From the IMG/VR virus record IMGVR_UViG_3300033978_000232, positions 1 to 36,973 of that record: a stretch of DNA of 36,973 nt; one strand, given 5' to 3'. Position numbers and translations under genes: made by a program. Position 1 is the first letter of the stretch. Every line of letters begins with the position of its first letter. Positions 1 to 7,543 of this stretch are shown here, piece after piece. The DNA is from a virus. Under the pieces are notes generated by a model that had not been told where the DNA came from, did no database searches, and was given only the letters and a program-made list of their open reading frames with translations.

Positions 1-114
1 GAAACATTGAGCTTTCTTTCAATTCATACAACAGCGGGGCGGGTGCTTACAAATACCTGCAAACTGACACCGCTTCACTCTATCGCGCTTCGTCGGTTCA
101 TTCGTGGTTTGTCG
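1..114. repeat. Terminal overlap identical to 36860..36973
   Basis: The first 114 bases are the same, base for base, as the last 114 bases of the window, and the tail-fibre reading frame continues through the join. This shows the molecule is circular or circularly permuted, with a unit length of 36,859 bp. The repeat lies inside a coding gene and is about the length of an assembler k-mer, so it is most likely a contig-closing overlap and not a true terminal redundancy. Confidence 0.95.
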
Positions 115-536
115 CCCCCTCCGGCACAGCTGGAAACGCCATCACCTTCACGCAAGCGATGACGCTGGATGCGAGTGGGAATCTCGCATTGGGTCAATCA
201 TCGTCGGCACTTCAATCTGGAGGAACAGGAATCACTATTTATGGTTCAACTGCATCAGAGCTTAAGTTCCTTAACAGCACCACAGGATCAAGCGCAAATG
301 ATGGAACTGCTCTTGTTACATCAGTAAACAATTTTTCAATCAACAATAGAGAATCTGGATCTGTTTCGATTGGAACCACCAATACTCAACGCATGATTGT
401 TAAAACAGATGGTCAAGTTCGCTTTGTCCCTCTCGCTGCCGATCCTGGCGGTGCTGAAGCTGGAGACGTTTATTACAACAGCAGCAGCAATAAGCTGAAG
501 TGCTACAACGGATCTACTTGGAACGACCTATTCTAA
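1..536 (+). CDS. Tail fibre protein 1, C-terminal part (continues from 36394)
   Basis: This is the 3' part of a 1,002-nt gene (333 aa) that begins at 36394 and crosses the circular junction. In this window the frame starts at base 3 and stops with TAA at 534-536. The product is rich in Gly, Ser, Thr and Asn and contains the phrase MTLDASGNLALG, typical of phage fibres and of the region before a C-terminal head domain. The C-terminus (VYYNSSSNKLKCYNGSTWND) is also a common fibre ending. Predicted role: host-surface contact. The start codon at 159 is internal, not the true start. It lies directly upstream of the small genes of the lysis-type cassette. Confidence 0.85.
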   Translation, partial: NIELSFNSYNSGAGAYKYLQTDTASLYRASSVHSWFVAPSGTAGNAITFTQAMTLDASGNLALGQSSSALQSGGTGITIYGSTASELKFLNSTTGSSANDGTALVTSVNNFSINNRESGSVSIGTTNTQRMIVKTDGQVRFVPLAADPGGAEAGDVYYNSSSNKLKCYNGSTWNDLF

Positions 537-543
537 TCCTACC

Positions 544-921
544 ATGCCCACCATCCTCTGGCTCATCGAACGCCTTCTCGTAAAACCGACCGAAGGCTCC
601 TACACCGATGTCGTAATCACCGCCGACTGGCGTTGCAACGGCTCGCAGGAATCGTACAGCGGAACCTGCTACGGCTCGTGCAGCTTCGCTCCGCCGACTG
701 GTAGCTTCACTCCTTACGCCGATCTGACCGAGCAGCAGGTGCTAGACTGGTGCTACGCAAACGGCGTGGACAAGTCGGCCATCGAAGCGAACGTCACCGC
801 GCAGATCGAAGCGCAGATCAACCCGCCGGTTGTTAGTCTGCCGCTGCCGTGGGTGCCTCCCGCTCCCGAGCCGGTTTTGGTTGCGGAGCCGGCCACCGTT
901 GTCGATTCTCCGGTCGCATGA
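544..921 (+). CDS. Phage protein of unknown function next to tail fibre
   Basis: A 125-aa protein. The N-terminal half is beta-like and holds five Cys (RCNGS, TCYGSC); a central motif TPYADLTEQQVLDWCYANG looks helical, and the C-terminus is a Pro/Val/Ala-rich tail (PPAPEPVLVAEPA). Similar small proteins, with the pattern 'L-T-E-x-x-V-L-x-W', are common beside phage tail fibres, but their function is not established. Its TGA stop overlaps the next ATG in an ATGA junction, suggesting coupled translation. No signal peptide is seen. A fibre chaperone or accessory is possible but unproven. Confidence 0.8.
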   Translation: MPTILWLIERLLVKPTEGSYTDVVITADWRCNGSQESYSGTCYGSCSFAPPTGSFTPYADLTEQQVLDWCYANGVDKSAIEANVTAQIEAQINPPVVSLPLPWVPPAPEPVLVAEPATVVDSPVA

Positions 922-1073
922 TCAAGATCGAACTCACGCAAGAGCAGTTTAACACCGTGCTGCAACTCATCGACATCGCAATCAAAGCGGGCGGCTACCA
1001 GAACGCAAAGGTCGCCGTTCCGATTGTTGAAGTGTTGATTTCACAAGCTGAGAACCCCAAAGCCTCCGAGTAA
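918..1073 (+). CDS. Small hypothetical protein (51 aa)
   Basis: It starts at the ATG in an ATGA overlap with the preceding stop. The protein MIKIELTQEQFNTVLQLIDI... is amphipathic and helical, with no membrane segment and no known domain. Proteins with the pattern 'L-T-x-E-E-x-x-x-L-x-x-x-I-D-x-A-x-x-x-G-G-x-x' are frequent in phages just before holin genes; the function is unknown. The longer frame start at 849 would overlap the upstream gene heavily and is not supported. The next gene begins immediately after its TAA. Confidence 0.75.
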   Translation: MIKIELTQEQFNTVLQLIDIAIKAGGYQNAKVAVPIVEVLISQAENPKASE

Positions 1074-1250
1074 ATGGACACATCCAATCACGGCGGTGAC
1101 ACAAATCAGATGATCGCCTCCATGGGAGGAGCAGCAGCGGCAACCGCTGTTTCGTTTATCCCCTGGCTGACCGACATCGTTCGACTCATCACCGCCGTGA
1201 TTGGCCTGCTCTGCGCCATTTACGGGGCTTACAAACTCTTTAGAAAATGA
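1074..1250 (+). CDS. Small membrane protein, holin candidate (58 aa)
   Basis: ATG directly follows the previous TAA with no gap. After a polar N-terminus there is an Ala/Gly-rich stretch (about residues 18-30) and a strong membrane segment near residues 38-53 (LITAVIGLLCAIYGAYKL), ending in a basic LFRK tail. Size, topology and position in a run of small genes after a tail fibre fit a holin or anti-holin. Its TGA overlaps the next ATG (ATGA). The gene is too short for many gene callers. The role is inferred from context; no experimental family is recognised. Confidence 0.75.
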   Translation: MDTSNHGGDTNQMIASMGGAAAATAVSFIPWLTDIVRLITAVIGLLCAIYGAYKLFRK

Positions 1251-1429
1251 AGAACACCAAGACCACTCTCGCCGGCATCGGTGCCATCCTCGTTGCCATC
1301 GGTGGGGCTATGAAGGCCTTGTTCGACGGTGACCCGACTACCCATCTGGACATCACCACGACCATCGCCGCGGTGACCGCTGGCATCGGTCTGATCTGGG
1401 CCAAGGACGCCGAGAAGAAGGCCGAGTGA
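1247..1429 (+). CDS. Small membrane protein, second holin candidate (60 aa)
   Basis: It overlaps the upstream stop by ATGA. The sequence has two hydrophobic segments (GIGAILVAIGGAMKALF, about residues 10-26, and TTTIAAVTAGIGLIWA, about 37-52) joined by a short polar turn (DGDPTTHLD) and ends in a charged tail DAEKKAE. Two-helix hairpins of about 60 residues with the turn and final charged tail seen here are common in phage holin-like families. The downstream start is a GTG inside GTGA. It probably acts in the inner membrane during lysis; which of the two small membrane proteins is holin and which is antiholin cannot be told. Confidence 0.8.
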   Translation: MKNTKTTLAGIGAILVAIGGAMKALFDGDPTTHLDITTTIAAVTAGIGLIWAKDAEKKAE

Positions 1430-1599
1430 ACTGGATCTACCAGATCCTGAAGGCCCTTCTGGATTGGCTCAGGGAAACACCACCCACCGATGTTCAACAC
1501 GGCAAAGCACCCGAGGCTCTCAAGAACGATCTGGCTGATCGCATTGCTGGACTGCCTCGGTTGCCAGATGACCAAGGTGGTCCTGGTCCCTTCCGGTGA
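1426..1599 (+). CDS. Small hypothetical protein overlapping a lipoprotein-like gene (57 aa)
   Basis: GTG start in a GTGA overlap with the upstream gene. The N-terminal helix is amphipathic to hydrophobic (NWIYQILKALLDWL), followed by a polar segment and a Pro/Gly-rich end. Its 3' half overlaps the next gene (1490..1720) in another frame for 110 nt. This embedded arrangement resembles Rz/Rz1 spanin pairs, but the N-terminal helix is short for a classical i-spanin and no long coiled coil follows. It could also be a lysis regulator. Confidence 0.6.
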   Translation: MNWIYQILKALLDWLRETPPTDVQHGKAPEALKNDLADRIAGLPRLPDDQGGPGPFR

Positions 1600-1720
1600 C
1601 CCGGTGATGCTGGCCAAACCCACCAGGGCCAGCGTCTACGGATTCGACAAAGACAAGAAGCTGGTGGGGCCGTCCACCGTGGTCCTGCCGGCTGGTTGGT
1701 ACGCACTACCGAAGAACTGA
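1490..1720 (+). CDS. Putative lipoprotein / o-spanin-like protein (76 aa)
   Basis: A positively charged start (KHPRLSR) is followed by a hydrophobic stretch IWLIALLDCLGC that resembles a lipoprotein signal with Cys at residue 25; the lipobox is imperfect because residue -3 is Cys. The mature part (VVLVPSGDPVMLAKP... VVLPAGWYALPK) resembles a family of short phage lysis-region proteins with a 'V-L-V-P-x-G-x-P-V-x-L-A' and 'I-P-A-G-W-Y-x-L-P' pattern. The start lies inside the preceding gene in another frame, as in spanin pairs. The probable role is outer-membrane disruption; this is inference from topology and position. Confidence 0.65.
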   Translation: MFNTAKHPRLSRTIWLIALLDCLGCQMTKVVLVPSGDPVMLAKPTRASVYGFDKDKKLVGPSTVVLPAGWYALPKN

Positions 1721-1721
1721 T

Positions 1722-3044
1722 ATGGGAACTCCACTCACAGGCAGTAGCGTCGCATCGACATACACTGGCCTACTAAAAAGCTCCGACAACTCCGCGCTGA
1801 CCACGGTCCTCAAAGCCGTTGGAGATGGCAGCGGTATCGATTCCGCGCTCCAGCTATCGACCACCGCAGTCAATACCACTGGCGACTTCAGCGTCGGGTC
1901 CAACAAGCTCACGGTGGCCGCGGCAAGCGGTAACACGGTCGTCGGTGGTACCCTCACCGTAACCGGCGCAACGAGCCTCAGCGGCAATCTGGCGATCCCC
2001 GGCAACCTCTCGGTGACCGGTACATCCACTCTCACTGGTGCCACAAGCGTCGCCAGCACCCTCGCGGTGACCGGAGCCACCTCGCTCTCAAGCCTCTCCA
2101 CCAGCGGAGCGGCTACCATAGGGACCACTCTGGGGGTCACAGGAGCCTCTACGTTGGCCAGCTTGGGTGTTACCGGTGCGGCGACGGTTGGAACGACCCT
2201 AGGCGTCACTGGAGCGACTACGCTGGCAAGCCTAGGGGTGACCGGCGCGGCTACTGTCGGAACCACGTTGGGAGTCACCGGAGCCACCACTCTCGCTTCA
2301 GTCGGTGTCACCGGAGCGGCTACGGTTGGTACTACGCTCGATGTTACCGGTGCTGCAACTCTCTCCAACAACCTGACCGTCACCGGCAACGCTACGGTCA
2401 ACGGCAACACCACGATTGGAAACCTAGGCACCGATCTCCTGACGATCAACGCCAACGAGGTCACGCTTCCGAACCTGACCAATGTCACGGTCGATCTAGC
2501 CAACGATAAGGTTCTGATCACCGATGCGAATGATTCCAGCAAACTTCGCTCCATCGCAGCCAGTGCGCTCGGAATCAATGCGTCGAACGCTCCTCAGTCT
2601 GTTCAGACAGTTGATACCACGAGACAAACTTACTCTGGATCAGCAACCGCTCCAGGGCAAGAGATCACGGTGCTTAACACCACCATAACTCCGAGAAGCA
2701 CATCTTCTAAGATACTGGTAACTGTTTGTATCAATTATTCCTGCCTTGTTAATACATCGCAATTTGTTCTTTTTAGGCTAACAAGGAATTCAACCGAAAT
2801 CGGAACATCTACTGGATTAAACACAAAGGGTATATCCAGTGCTTCTTATGAAGATGGTGAGGTTACTACGATTAGTAACAAGATAATCCAGTTCCTTGAT
2901 AGTCCAAACACCACTTCTCCTGTAACATATCGGATCCATAACTACGGTCCAACAAGCGCACAGCAATTGTACCTTAATTATGCTGTGAACGACAATACGG
3001 TATCGACCTCTTCCACGATGATCTTGCAAGAGTACTTCGCATGA
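1722..3044 (+). CDS. Tail fibre protein 2 with tandem repeats (440 aa)
   Basis: It begins one base after the upstream stop (TGA-T-ATG). Residues about 65-230 are a low-complexity shaft rich in Gly, Thr, Ala and Val, built from alternating units GVTGAATVGTTL and GVTGATTLASL (about 23 residues per pair), as in trimeric beta-structured phage fibres. A junction region NLTNVTVDLANDKVLITDAND follows. The C-terminal 150 residues (NAPQSVQTVDTTRQTYSG onward) form a non-repetitive head that may bind the receptor. Its nucleotide composition is visibly more AT-rich than the shaft, hinting at domain exchange. The stop overlaps the next ATG (ATGA). Confidence 0.85.
   Translation: MGTPLTGSSVASTYTGLLKSSDNSALTTVLKAVGDGSGIDSALQLSTTAVNTTGDFSVGSNKLTVAAASGNTVVGGTLTVTGATSLSGNLAIPGNLSVTGTSTLTGATSVASTLAVTGATSLSSLSTSGAATIGTTLGVTGASTLASLGVTGAATVGTTLGVTGATTLASLGVTGAATVGTTLGVTGATTLASVGVTGAATVGTTLDVTGAATLSNNLTVTGNATVNGNTTIGNLGTDLLTINANEVTLPNLTNVTVDLANDKVLITDANDSSKLRSIAASALGINASNAPQSVQTVDTTRQTYSGSATAPGQEITVLNTTITPRSTSSKILVTVCINYSCLVNTSQFVLFRLTRNSTEIGTSTGLNTKGISSASYEDGEVTTISNKIIQFLDSPNTTSPVTYRIHNYGPTSAQQLYLNYAVNDNTVSTSSTMILQEYFA
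2131..2358 (+). repeat. Degenerate tandem repeats encoding the fibre shaft
   Basis: About three and a half copies of a 69-nt (23-residue) unit. Protein repeats are nearly identical, but the codons differ between copies (for example GVTG is written with several different synonymous combinations), so the DNA repeat is strongly decayed. Related units recur at 1960-2130 and in the other fibre gene near 36575-36620, with a shared 14-mer ACCGGCGCGGCTAC at 2241 and 36580. Confidence 0.85.
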
Positions 3045-3802
3045 AACCCTCTGAAGTAGCCCAAGCGGCTTGCGACAAGCTCTCCTTCACCGACGCGAAC
3101 ACCCTCGCGTTGGCCAAGAAGTTCTGCATCCGCCGCTACTCCATGATCTGGGATTCGTGCCTCTGGAACGATACCCTCGGCGTCATCTCGCGCTCAGTCA
3201 GCCAAGGCAACGAACTGGTCACCCTCGACCAAACCGTAACCGCTACCTACGCCTCAGGTACCGGCTACAACATGTTCCTCGACTTCCCAGTCGCCATCCG
3301 ATTCACGATCAACGGCGAGACCGATGGCATCGAAGTCCCCGCCGCGGAATGGGTCTCGTTCTTCCAGCTCGATCCCAACACTTGGAACAACGTCGATAGC
3401 CGCAAGTCCACCCCCGGCAACTTCGTCAACTGGACCCGAGTCATCGGTGCTTCCTACGGAGAAGCCGGTGTCCCGCGCATCAAGCTCGTTCCCACGCCCA
3501 ACACCGATGGCAACCTCTTTATCCTCGGGAAGAAGCAGTCCCAGATGCGGCAGTTCGGCGAGAACCAAGCGATCGTCAACGACAGCAACTTCGAGCTGCG
3601 CGGTGTCGAGAACGCTCTGATGGCCTACACCGAAGGCGATCTCCTCGAATACTCCCGGCAGTACGGGAAAGCCCAAGCCAAGTTCCAAGAAGGGGCCGCT
3701 CAAGTCTCCATTATGAAGGACATGGAACGCGGTCAGCAGCAGCAGATCAGCCGCATCATTCCAGATAGCTTGTACGATTATACGTTCCAAGACATCCTGT
3801 AA
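3041..3802 (+). CDS. Tail tubular protein A-like / head-tail adaptor (253 aa)
   Basis: The length, the all-helical ends and the beta-rich centre resemble the T7 gp11-type tail tube protein of podoviruses. The N-terminal helices (PSEVAQAACDKLSFTDANTL) and IRRYSMIWDSCLWNDTL are typical, and the C-terminus has a long helix (MAYTEGDLLEYSRQYGKAQAKFQEGAAQVSIMKDMERGQQ) like that of proteins docking on the portal. It is followed 6 bp later by a tail-tube-B-like gene, the same order as in T7-like phages. Assignment is by pattern and synteny; identity is likely low. Confidence 0.75.
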   Translation: MKPSEVAQAACDKLSFTDANTLALAKKFCIRRYSMIWDSCLWNDTLGVISRSVSQGNELVTLDQTVTATYASGTGYNMFLDFPVAIRFTINGETDGIEVPAAEWVSFFQLDPNTWNNVDSRKSTPGNFVNWTRVIGASYGEAGVPRIKLVPTPNTDGNLFILGKKQSQMRQFGENQAIVNDSNFELRGVENALMAYTEGDLLEYSRQYGKAQAKFQEGAAQVSIMKDMERGQQQQISRIIPDSLYDYTFQDIL

Positions 3803-3808
3803 TCCGCC

Positions 3809-5776
3809 ATGCCATTCCAATCCTCAGATGCTCTTGATGATCAGATGCTGTTGGATGGAAGCACCGGCTTCAGTACCGGTGTCGTCTCTGCTACTCGTCC
3901 CGATGCCATCCCTGCTACGAGCATGGAGTCGGCCATCAACATGGACTACGATGACTTCGGCAACCTAGTCACTCGTCTCGGATCAGTTTCACTCGCCGGT
4001 AACAGCGAATCCAGAAACTGGGAGGAAATCCTCACCGCTTGGAACTTAACCACCTCCAACTACGGCAGCAACCTACCGACAAATGCGGAGGTTTATTCTG
4101 GATTTTTCTTCGATACCGCAGCATCCGAGCGGCTGGTCATCGCGGTCAGCGATCGTAACGCCAACACCAAGAACCTCTACTTCGGTTCACCCGGCGTTTC
4201 CTACAACGCGATCAGCGGCGCGACACTCAATGCCTCAGCCACCTTCGTCTACTTCGCTCAGCTCAATGACAAGCTGTTCTATTCCGATGGCTACGGAACT
4301 CTGAAGTACGTCTCCAGCGCGAATCTCAATAGCTCGATCGCCGCCGGCAAGATCAGCCGCATCGATGTCATCAATCAGGGAAGCGGTCACAACAGCATCC
4401 CAACAATCACCATATCCGCTCCACCGAGCGGTGTGACCGCAACCGCGGAAGCAAGAATTGGTGGGGATGGAGCGGTTCTTTCCATCGTAATCACAAACCC
4501 TGGCAGCGGTTACATCACCGCTCCCACAGTCTCCATCTCGCCGGCCAACCAGTCTCACGCGGTCGCTTTCGTATCCCTCACGCCGCCCAACAAGCCGCTC
4601 TACCTCACCACCCATACCAACCGGCTATGGGCCGTCTCCGGTGATACCACCATCCAGCCCGATACCCTCTACTTCTCGGATATCCTCGATGGCGAATCCT
4701 GGGATCCGCTCGGCTCCATCCGGGTCGGCGGCGACGGCGATCCCATCAAGGGTCTCTACTCGTGGTTCGGATACAAACTGCTCGTCTTCAAGGAACGCTC
4801 AATTTGGGCCGTGGATGCCGATCCTACGCAGGATCCTGCCGATTGGACCATATCACTCATCAGCGGCAATATCGGCTGCTCCTCGCACCGCTCCATCGCT
4901 GCGGTCGGTGCTGACGTATTCTTTCTCTCCCGCGACGGCATCCGGTCGATGGCGCAGATCCAAGCCGGTACCCAGACCAGCGTCGGCCTCGCGCTCTCCA
5001 GCCCCATCAACGACCTGATCAGCAAGATCGACAAGACCAAGCTCGACCTCTGCGACGGTGTGTTCTGGAACAACCGCTATCTCCTCGCTGTTCCGTTCGT
5101 TCTCGATGAAGCAAACGGACTTGGACTAGAGAGCGAGTTCGGTGTTCTCCTCGAATCCGGTTCTTTGCTCGAACTCGAAGCCGCTTTCCCCCGGAACAAC
5201 GCAGTCATCGTCTATCACTCACTGGCCCGCTCTTGGCTCGGGTACTGGGACAACTGGCAAGTAAGCGACTTCTTCGCCACCTCGTTCTCCACGTTCGGAC
5301 CCGTACTCATGTTCGCGGGCGACATGACCTCGATCTCAGAGGGATCAGGCCAAGTCTGGTCATTCAACGACTTCCTCCCGAACACCCGTCTCGCACCGGT
5401 CGCAAGCTCCGCGTACCTGGACGGTGGATCCCGTTATCAGTCTACGGTGATCACCAAGGCGTACAACCTGAACGAGCCCATCCCCGACAAGATCGGGTAC
5501 AGCATTCAGTTCGCGTTCGACAACCCGTACACCACTTCCAATACGGACGCGGCGATCGCTTACGCGACCGACATGTCGGGGACGTTCACGGACCTCGATT
5601 CGAGCCTGACGATCACCAACTCACAGAAGTTCCTCAAAGCGTACAACCTGATCAGCAAGGGACGCTGGAACACGATCCAGTTCAGGGTTCAGACCAACCC
5701 CAACTCGGGCGGTCGCTTGTCGCTTCAATCCACTATCCTCTCTGGCTTTGTCGATTCTGTGCGTCCTCAGCAATGA
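3809..5776 (+). CDS. Tail tubular protein B-like / tail nozzle (655 aa)
   Basis: A large beta-rich protein with repeated aromatic-Gly blades (SGFFFDTAASERLVIAVSDRN, YFAQLNDKLFYSDGYG, LYLTTHTNRLWAVSG, GLYSWFGYKLLVFKERSIWAV, DVFFLSRDGIRSM), as expected for the beta-propeller nozzle of podovirus tails. The Gly-rich insert near residues 185-255 (INQGSGHNSIPTITIS and NPGSGYITAPTVSIS) is a duplicated beta module with the 'I-x-x-x-G-S-G-Y' phrase common in phage structural proteins. It overlaps the next gene by ATGA at 5773. Together with the upstream gene it would form the tail. Confidence 0.75.
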   Translation: MPFQSSDALDDQMLLDGSTGFSTGVVSATRPDAIPATSMESAINMDYDDFGNLVTRLGSVSLAGNSESRNWEEILTAWNLTTSNYGSNLPTNAEVYSGFFFDTAASERLVIAVSDRNANTKNLYFGSPGVSYNAISGATLNASATFVYFAQLNDKLFYSDGYGTLKYVSSANLNSSIAAGKISRIDVINQGSGHNSIPTITISAPPSGVTATAEARIGGDGAVLSIVITNPGSGYITAPTVSISPANQSHAVAFVSLTPPNKPLYLTTHTNRLWAVSGDTTIQPDTLYFSDILDGESWDPLGSIRVGGDGDPIKGLYSWFGYKLLVFKERSIWAVDADPTQDPADWTISLISGNIGCSSHRSIAAVGADVFFLSRDGIRSMAQIQAGTQTSVGLALSSPINDLISKIDKTKLDLCDGVFWNNRYLLAVPFVLDEANGLGLESEFGVLLESGSLLELEAAFPRNNAVIVYHSLARSWLGYWDNWQVSDFFATSFSTFGPVLMFAGDMTSISEGSGQVWSFNDFLPNTRLAPVASSAYLDGGSRYQSTVITKAYNLNEPIPDKIGYSIQFAFDNPYTTSNTDAAIAYATDMSGTFTDLDSSLTITNSQKFLKAYNLISKGRWNTIQFRVQTNPNSGGRLSLQSTILSGFVDSVRPQQ

Positions 5777-6201
5777 CCGCACATCCCACCATCATCGAAG
5801 CGGCCCAACTGCTGCGACAGCATTGGCCTACTTGTTCCACATGGAACAATGATCAGCTCCTCAACTGGATCGGACTCTTCAATGCCAAGAAGCTCATCGG
5901 GATTGTGAAGAACGATGAGGGGAAGTGTGTCGGTGTAGGGGCTGTGCGATTCCTCAACTCGATCGAGGAGTCCGAGGATCTGAACAACAACTTCCCAGAT
6001 GGTCACATCGCTTGGATCGAGATAGCGATTGGTACTGAGCCTCATGCGGTTCAGACACTCTGGGTGGCCATGATGGGGCTATGCTCGAAGAACGTCACCA
6101 AGCTCGGTGGGTTCCGCAAAGGCATTTCCCGTTTGTACGATTTTGACAGGTACTCCAAACTACTGATGAACCGAAGGATTTCCTATGGGCGGATCATATA
6201 A
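5773..6201 (+). CDS. Virion-associated hypothetical, possible acyltransferase-like fold (142 aa)
   Basis: The start is the ATG in the ATGA overlap with the nozzle gene; the long upstream open frame (from 5233) is a shadow of that gene. The pattern of alternating strands and helices (KLIGIVKNDEGKCVGVGAVRFL, HIAWIEIAIGTEPHAVQTLWVAMMGLC, RRISYGRII) resembles small GNAT-like proteins found at this position in podoviruses between the tail and internal proteins. No acetyl-CoA loop is clearly visible, so the enzymatic function is doubtful. It overlaps the following gene by 17 bp. Confidence 0.7.
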   Translation: MTAHPTIIEAAQLLRQHWPTCSTWNNDQLLNWIGLFNAKKLIGIVKNDEGKCVGVGAVRFLNSIEESEDLNNNFPDGHIAWIEIAIGTEPHAVQTLWVAMMGLCSKNVTKLGGFRKGISRLYDFDRYSKLLMNRRISYGRII

Positions 6202-7540
6202 AGCACCAGATTTGGCAGCGGCGAACCGCGAAGCGGTTATGGCTGCAATCGAGACCTTCCCGATCCAACGGCAGATCGAGGCGGCATCGCGGATAGGTGA
6301 GACTGTTGACGTTCCAATCTATAAAGACGGCAAAGATACCGGAAAAACTAGGCTCGTAGATTTCAGCAAGACCTCAGACATCGCTCTAACCAAAGCTATC
6401 GGCCAAGCACTGGCTGATCTGGCTCCTATTCAGGCAGAGCGTGAGCTTGATGCCGCTAAGGCATACGGAACCCAATTTGCCGAGCAACGCCGCAAGGAGC
6501 TTCAGGCTCTTGATCCGGAGCGTTACGGTACTCCTGGTGTTGATGGAAAACCTGGAGAACCCGGCCTCTACGCCCAGTTCCTCAAGGACATCGGCAGTCG
6601 GCCCATCGCCGAGGAAACTATCGCCGCGCCTTCCTACGAGCGTGTGGGTATGCCTACTGGCCCCCAGGATACCGGTGAGGCAGCAAGGATCCGCAGCGAT
6701 CTCGAACGCCAGATCGGTGCCGGTCTCGCTCAGGCCGGTACGCTCGATCCCAGTTTGATTCGAGCCGCTGAGCAGGCTGTTCGCGCCCGCGGTACCGCTT
6801 CCGGTAACGTCCTTGGTAATCTCTCCGCATTCCGCGAAGCCCGCGCCGTCAGCGAAGCGATCGCAAACGCTGATGTCCAACGCCGGCAGCAGGCTCTTGG
6901 CCTACTCCAGAGCGGTCAGACCACTAGCGATGTCGCCAATCGACAGGCGCAGGAAGCCTTCCAGAACATCCTAGCGGCCACCGGTCAGCGGAATACCGCG
7001 ATGCAGCAGAGCTTCGCCGGCCAGATGGCTTCGCAGCAGCAGCGTCAGGCTTCGCAGCAGCAGAACATTGCGAACATCCAGTCTGCTCTGGGTCTCCAGC
7101 CGATCGTCTCACAAGCAGCTCAGCTTGGCGGTCTCCAGCAGGGTGCTTCTCCGTTCGCTGCTCCTCAGTTGTTTCAAGGAATGCAGCAGGCCAGTCCTAG
7201 TCAGCTCATGCAGACTGGGACGAGCTTCGCTTTGTCGAACGCCCAGAATCAATTTGCGGCATCTCAAGCCGGTTCTCCCCTATCGATTCTCAAGGGTGTT
7301 ACCGGCGCAATCGGTGCGCTCGGTGGAGCCGCTGGTTGCTACGTCGCCCGCGAATGTATTCCCGATCAGTGGGAGGCGTTCTTCTTCTGGAAGGAACTCG
7401 TCGGCCCCGCTTGGTTCAAGAGCTTCTACGACAGCAATGCCGAGAAGTTCGCCAAGTGGCTCAAGAACAAGCCGAAGGCGAAGAAGCTGGTGGCCAACTG
7501 GATGCTCGGTCGAATCAAGAGCTTGGTTCCCAAAGCTTGA
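6185..7540 (+). CDS. Probable internal virion / DNA-ejection protein (451 aa)
   Basis: A mostly helical protein rich in Ala and Gln (QQQRQASQQQNIANIQSALG, residues about 275-300), followed by a short hydrophobic Gly/Ala segment (ILKGVTGAIGALGGAAG, about residues 365-385). The C-terminal 75 residues form a distinct domain (CYVARECIPDQWEAFFFWKEL ... WFKSFYDSNAEKFAKWLKNKP), a module seen at the C-termini of several podovirus virion proteins. Position after the tail nozzle and composition fit an ejection protein. The exact role is not known. Confidence 0.65.
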   Translation: MGGSYKAPDLAAANREAVMAAIETFPIQRQIEAASRIGETVDVPIYKDGKDTGKTRLVDFSKTSDIALTKAIGQALADLAPIQAERELDAAKAYGTQFAEQRRKELQALDPERYGTPGVDGKPGEPGLYAQFLKDIGSRPIAEETIAAPSYERVGMPTGPQDTGEAARIRSDLERQIGAGLAQAGTLDPSLIRAAEQAVRARGTASGNVLGNLSAFREARAVSEAIANADVQRRQQALGLLQSGQTTSDVANRQAQEAFQNILAATGQRNTAMQQSFAGQMASQQQRQASQQQNIANIQSALGLQPIVSQAAQLGGLQQGASPFAAPQLFQGMQQASPSQLMQTGTSFALSNAQNQFAASQAGSPLSILKGVTGAIGALGGAAGCYVARECIPDQWEAFFFWKELVGPAWFKSFYDSNAEKFAKWLKNKPKAKKLVANWMLGRIKSLVPKA

Positions 7541-7543
7541 TCT

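Noticed and set aside
1-114. Direct terminal repeat as in T7-like phages
   Set aside because: Too short, inside a structural gene and typical of an assembly overlap; read data would be needed to prove a real terminal repeat.
1960-2400. CRISPR array suspicion because of the tandem repeats
   Set aside because: Repeats are in frame within a fibre gene, are not separated by unique spacers and vary in sequence.
1706-2578. A 290-aa minus frame opposite the fibre repeats, full of PVTP repeats
   Set aside because: Mirror of the tandem GVTG repeats; not expected to be translated.
5233-5772. Upstream extension of the 142-aa gene
   Set aside because: Lies within the nozzle gene in another frame and is Arg/His-rich; the ATGA start at 5773 is better supported.
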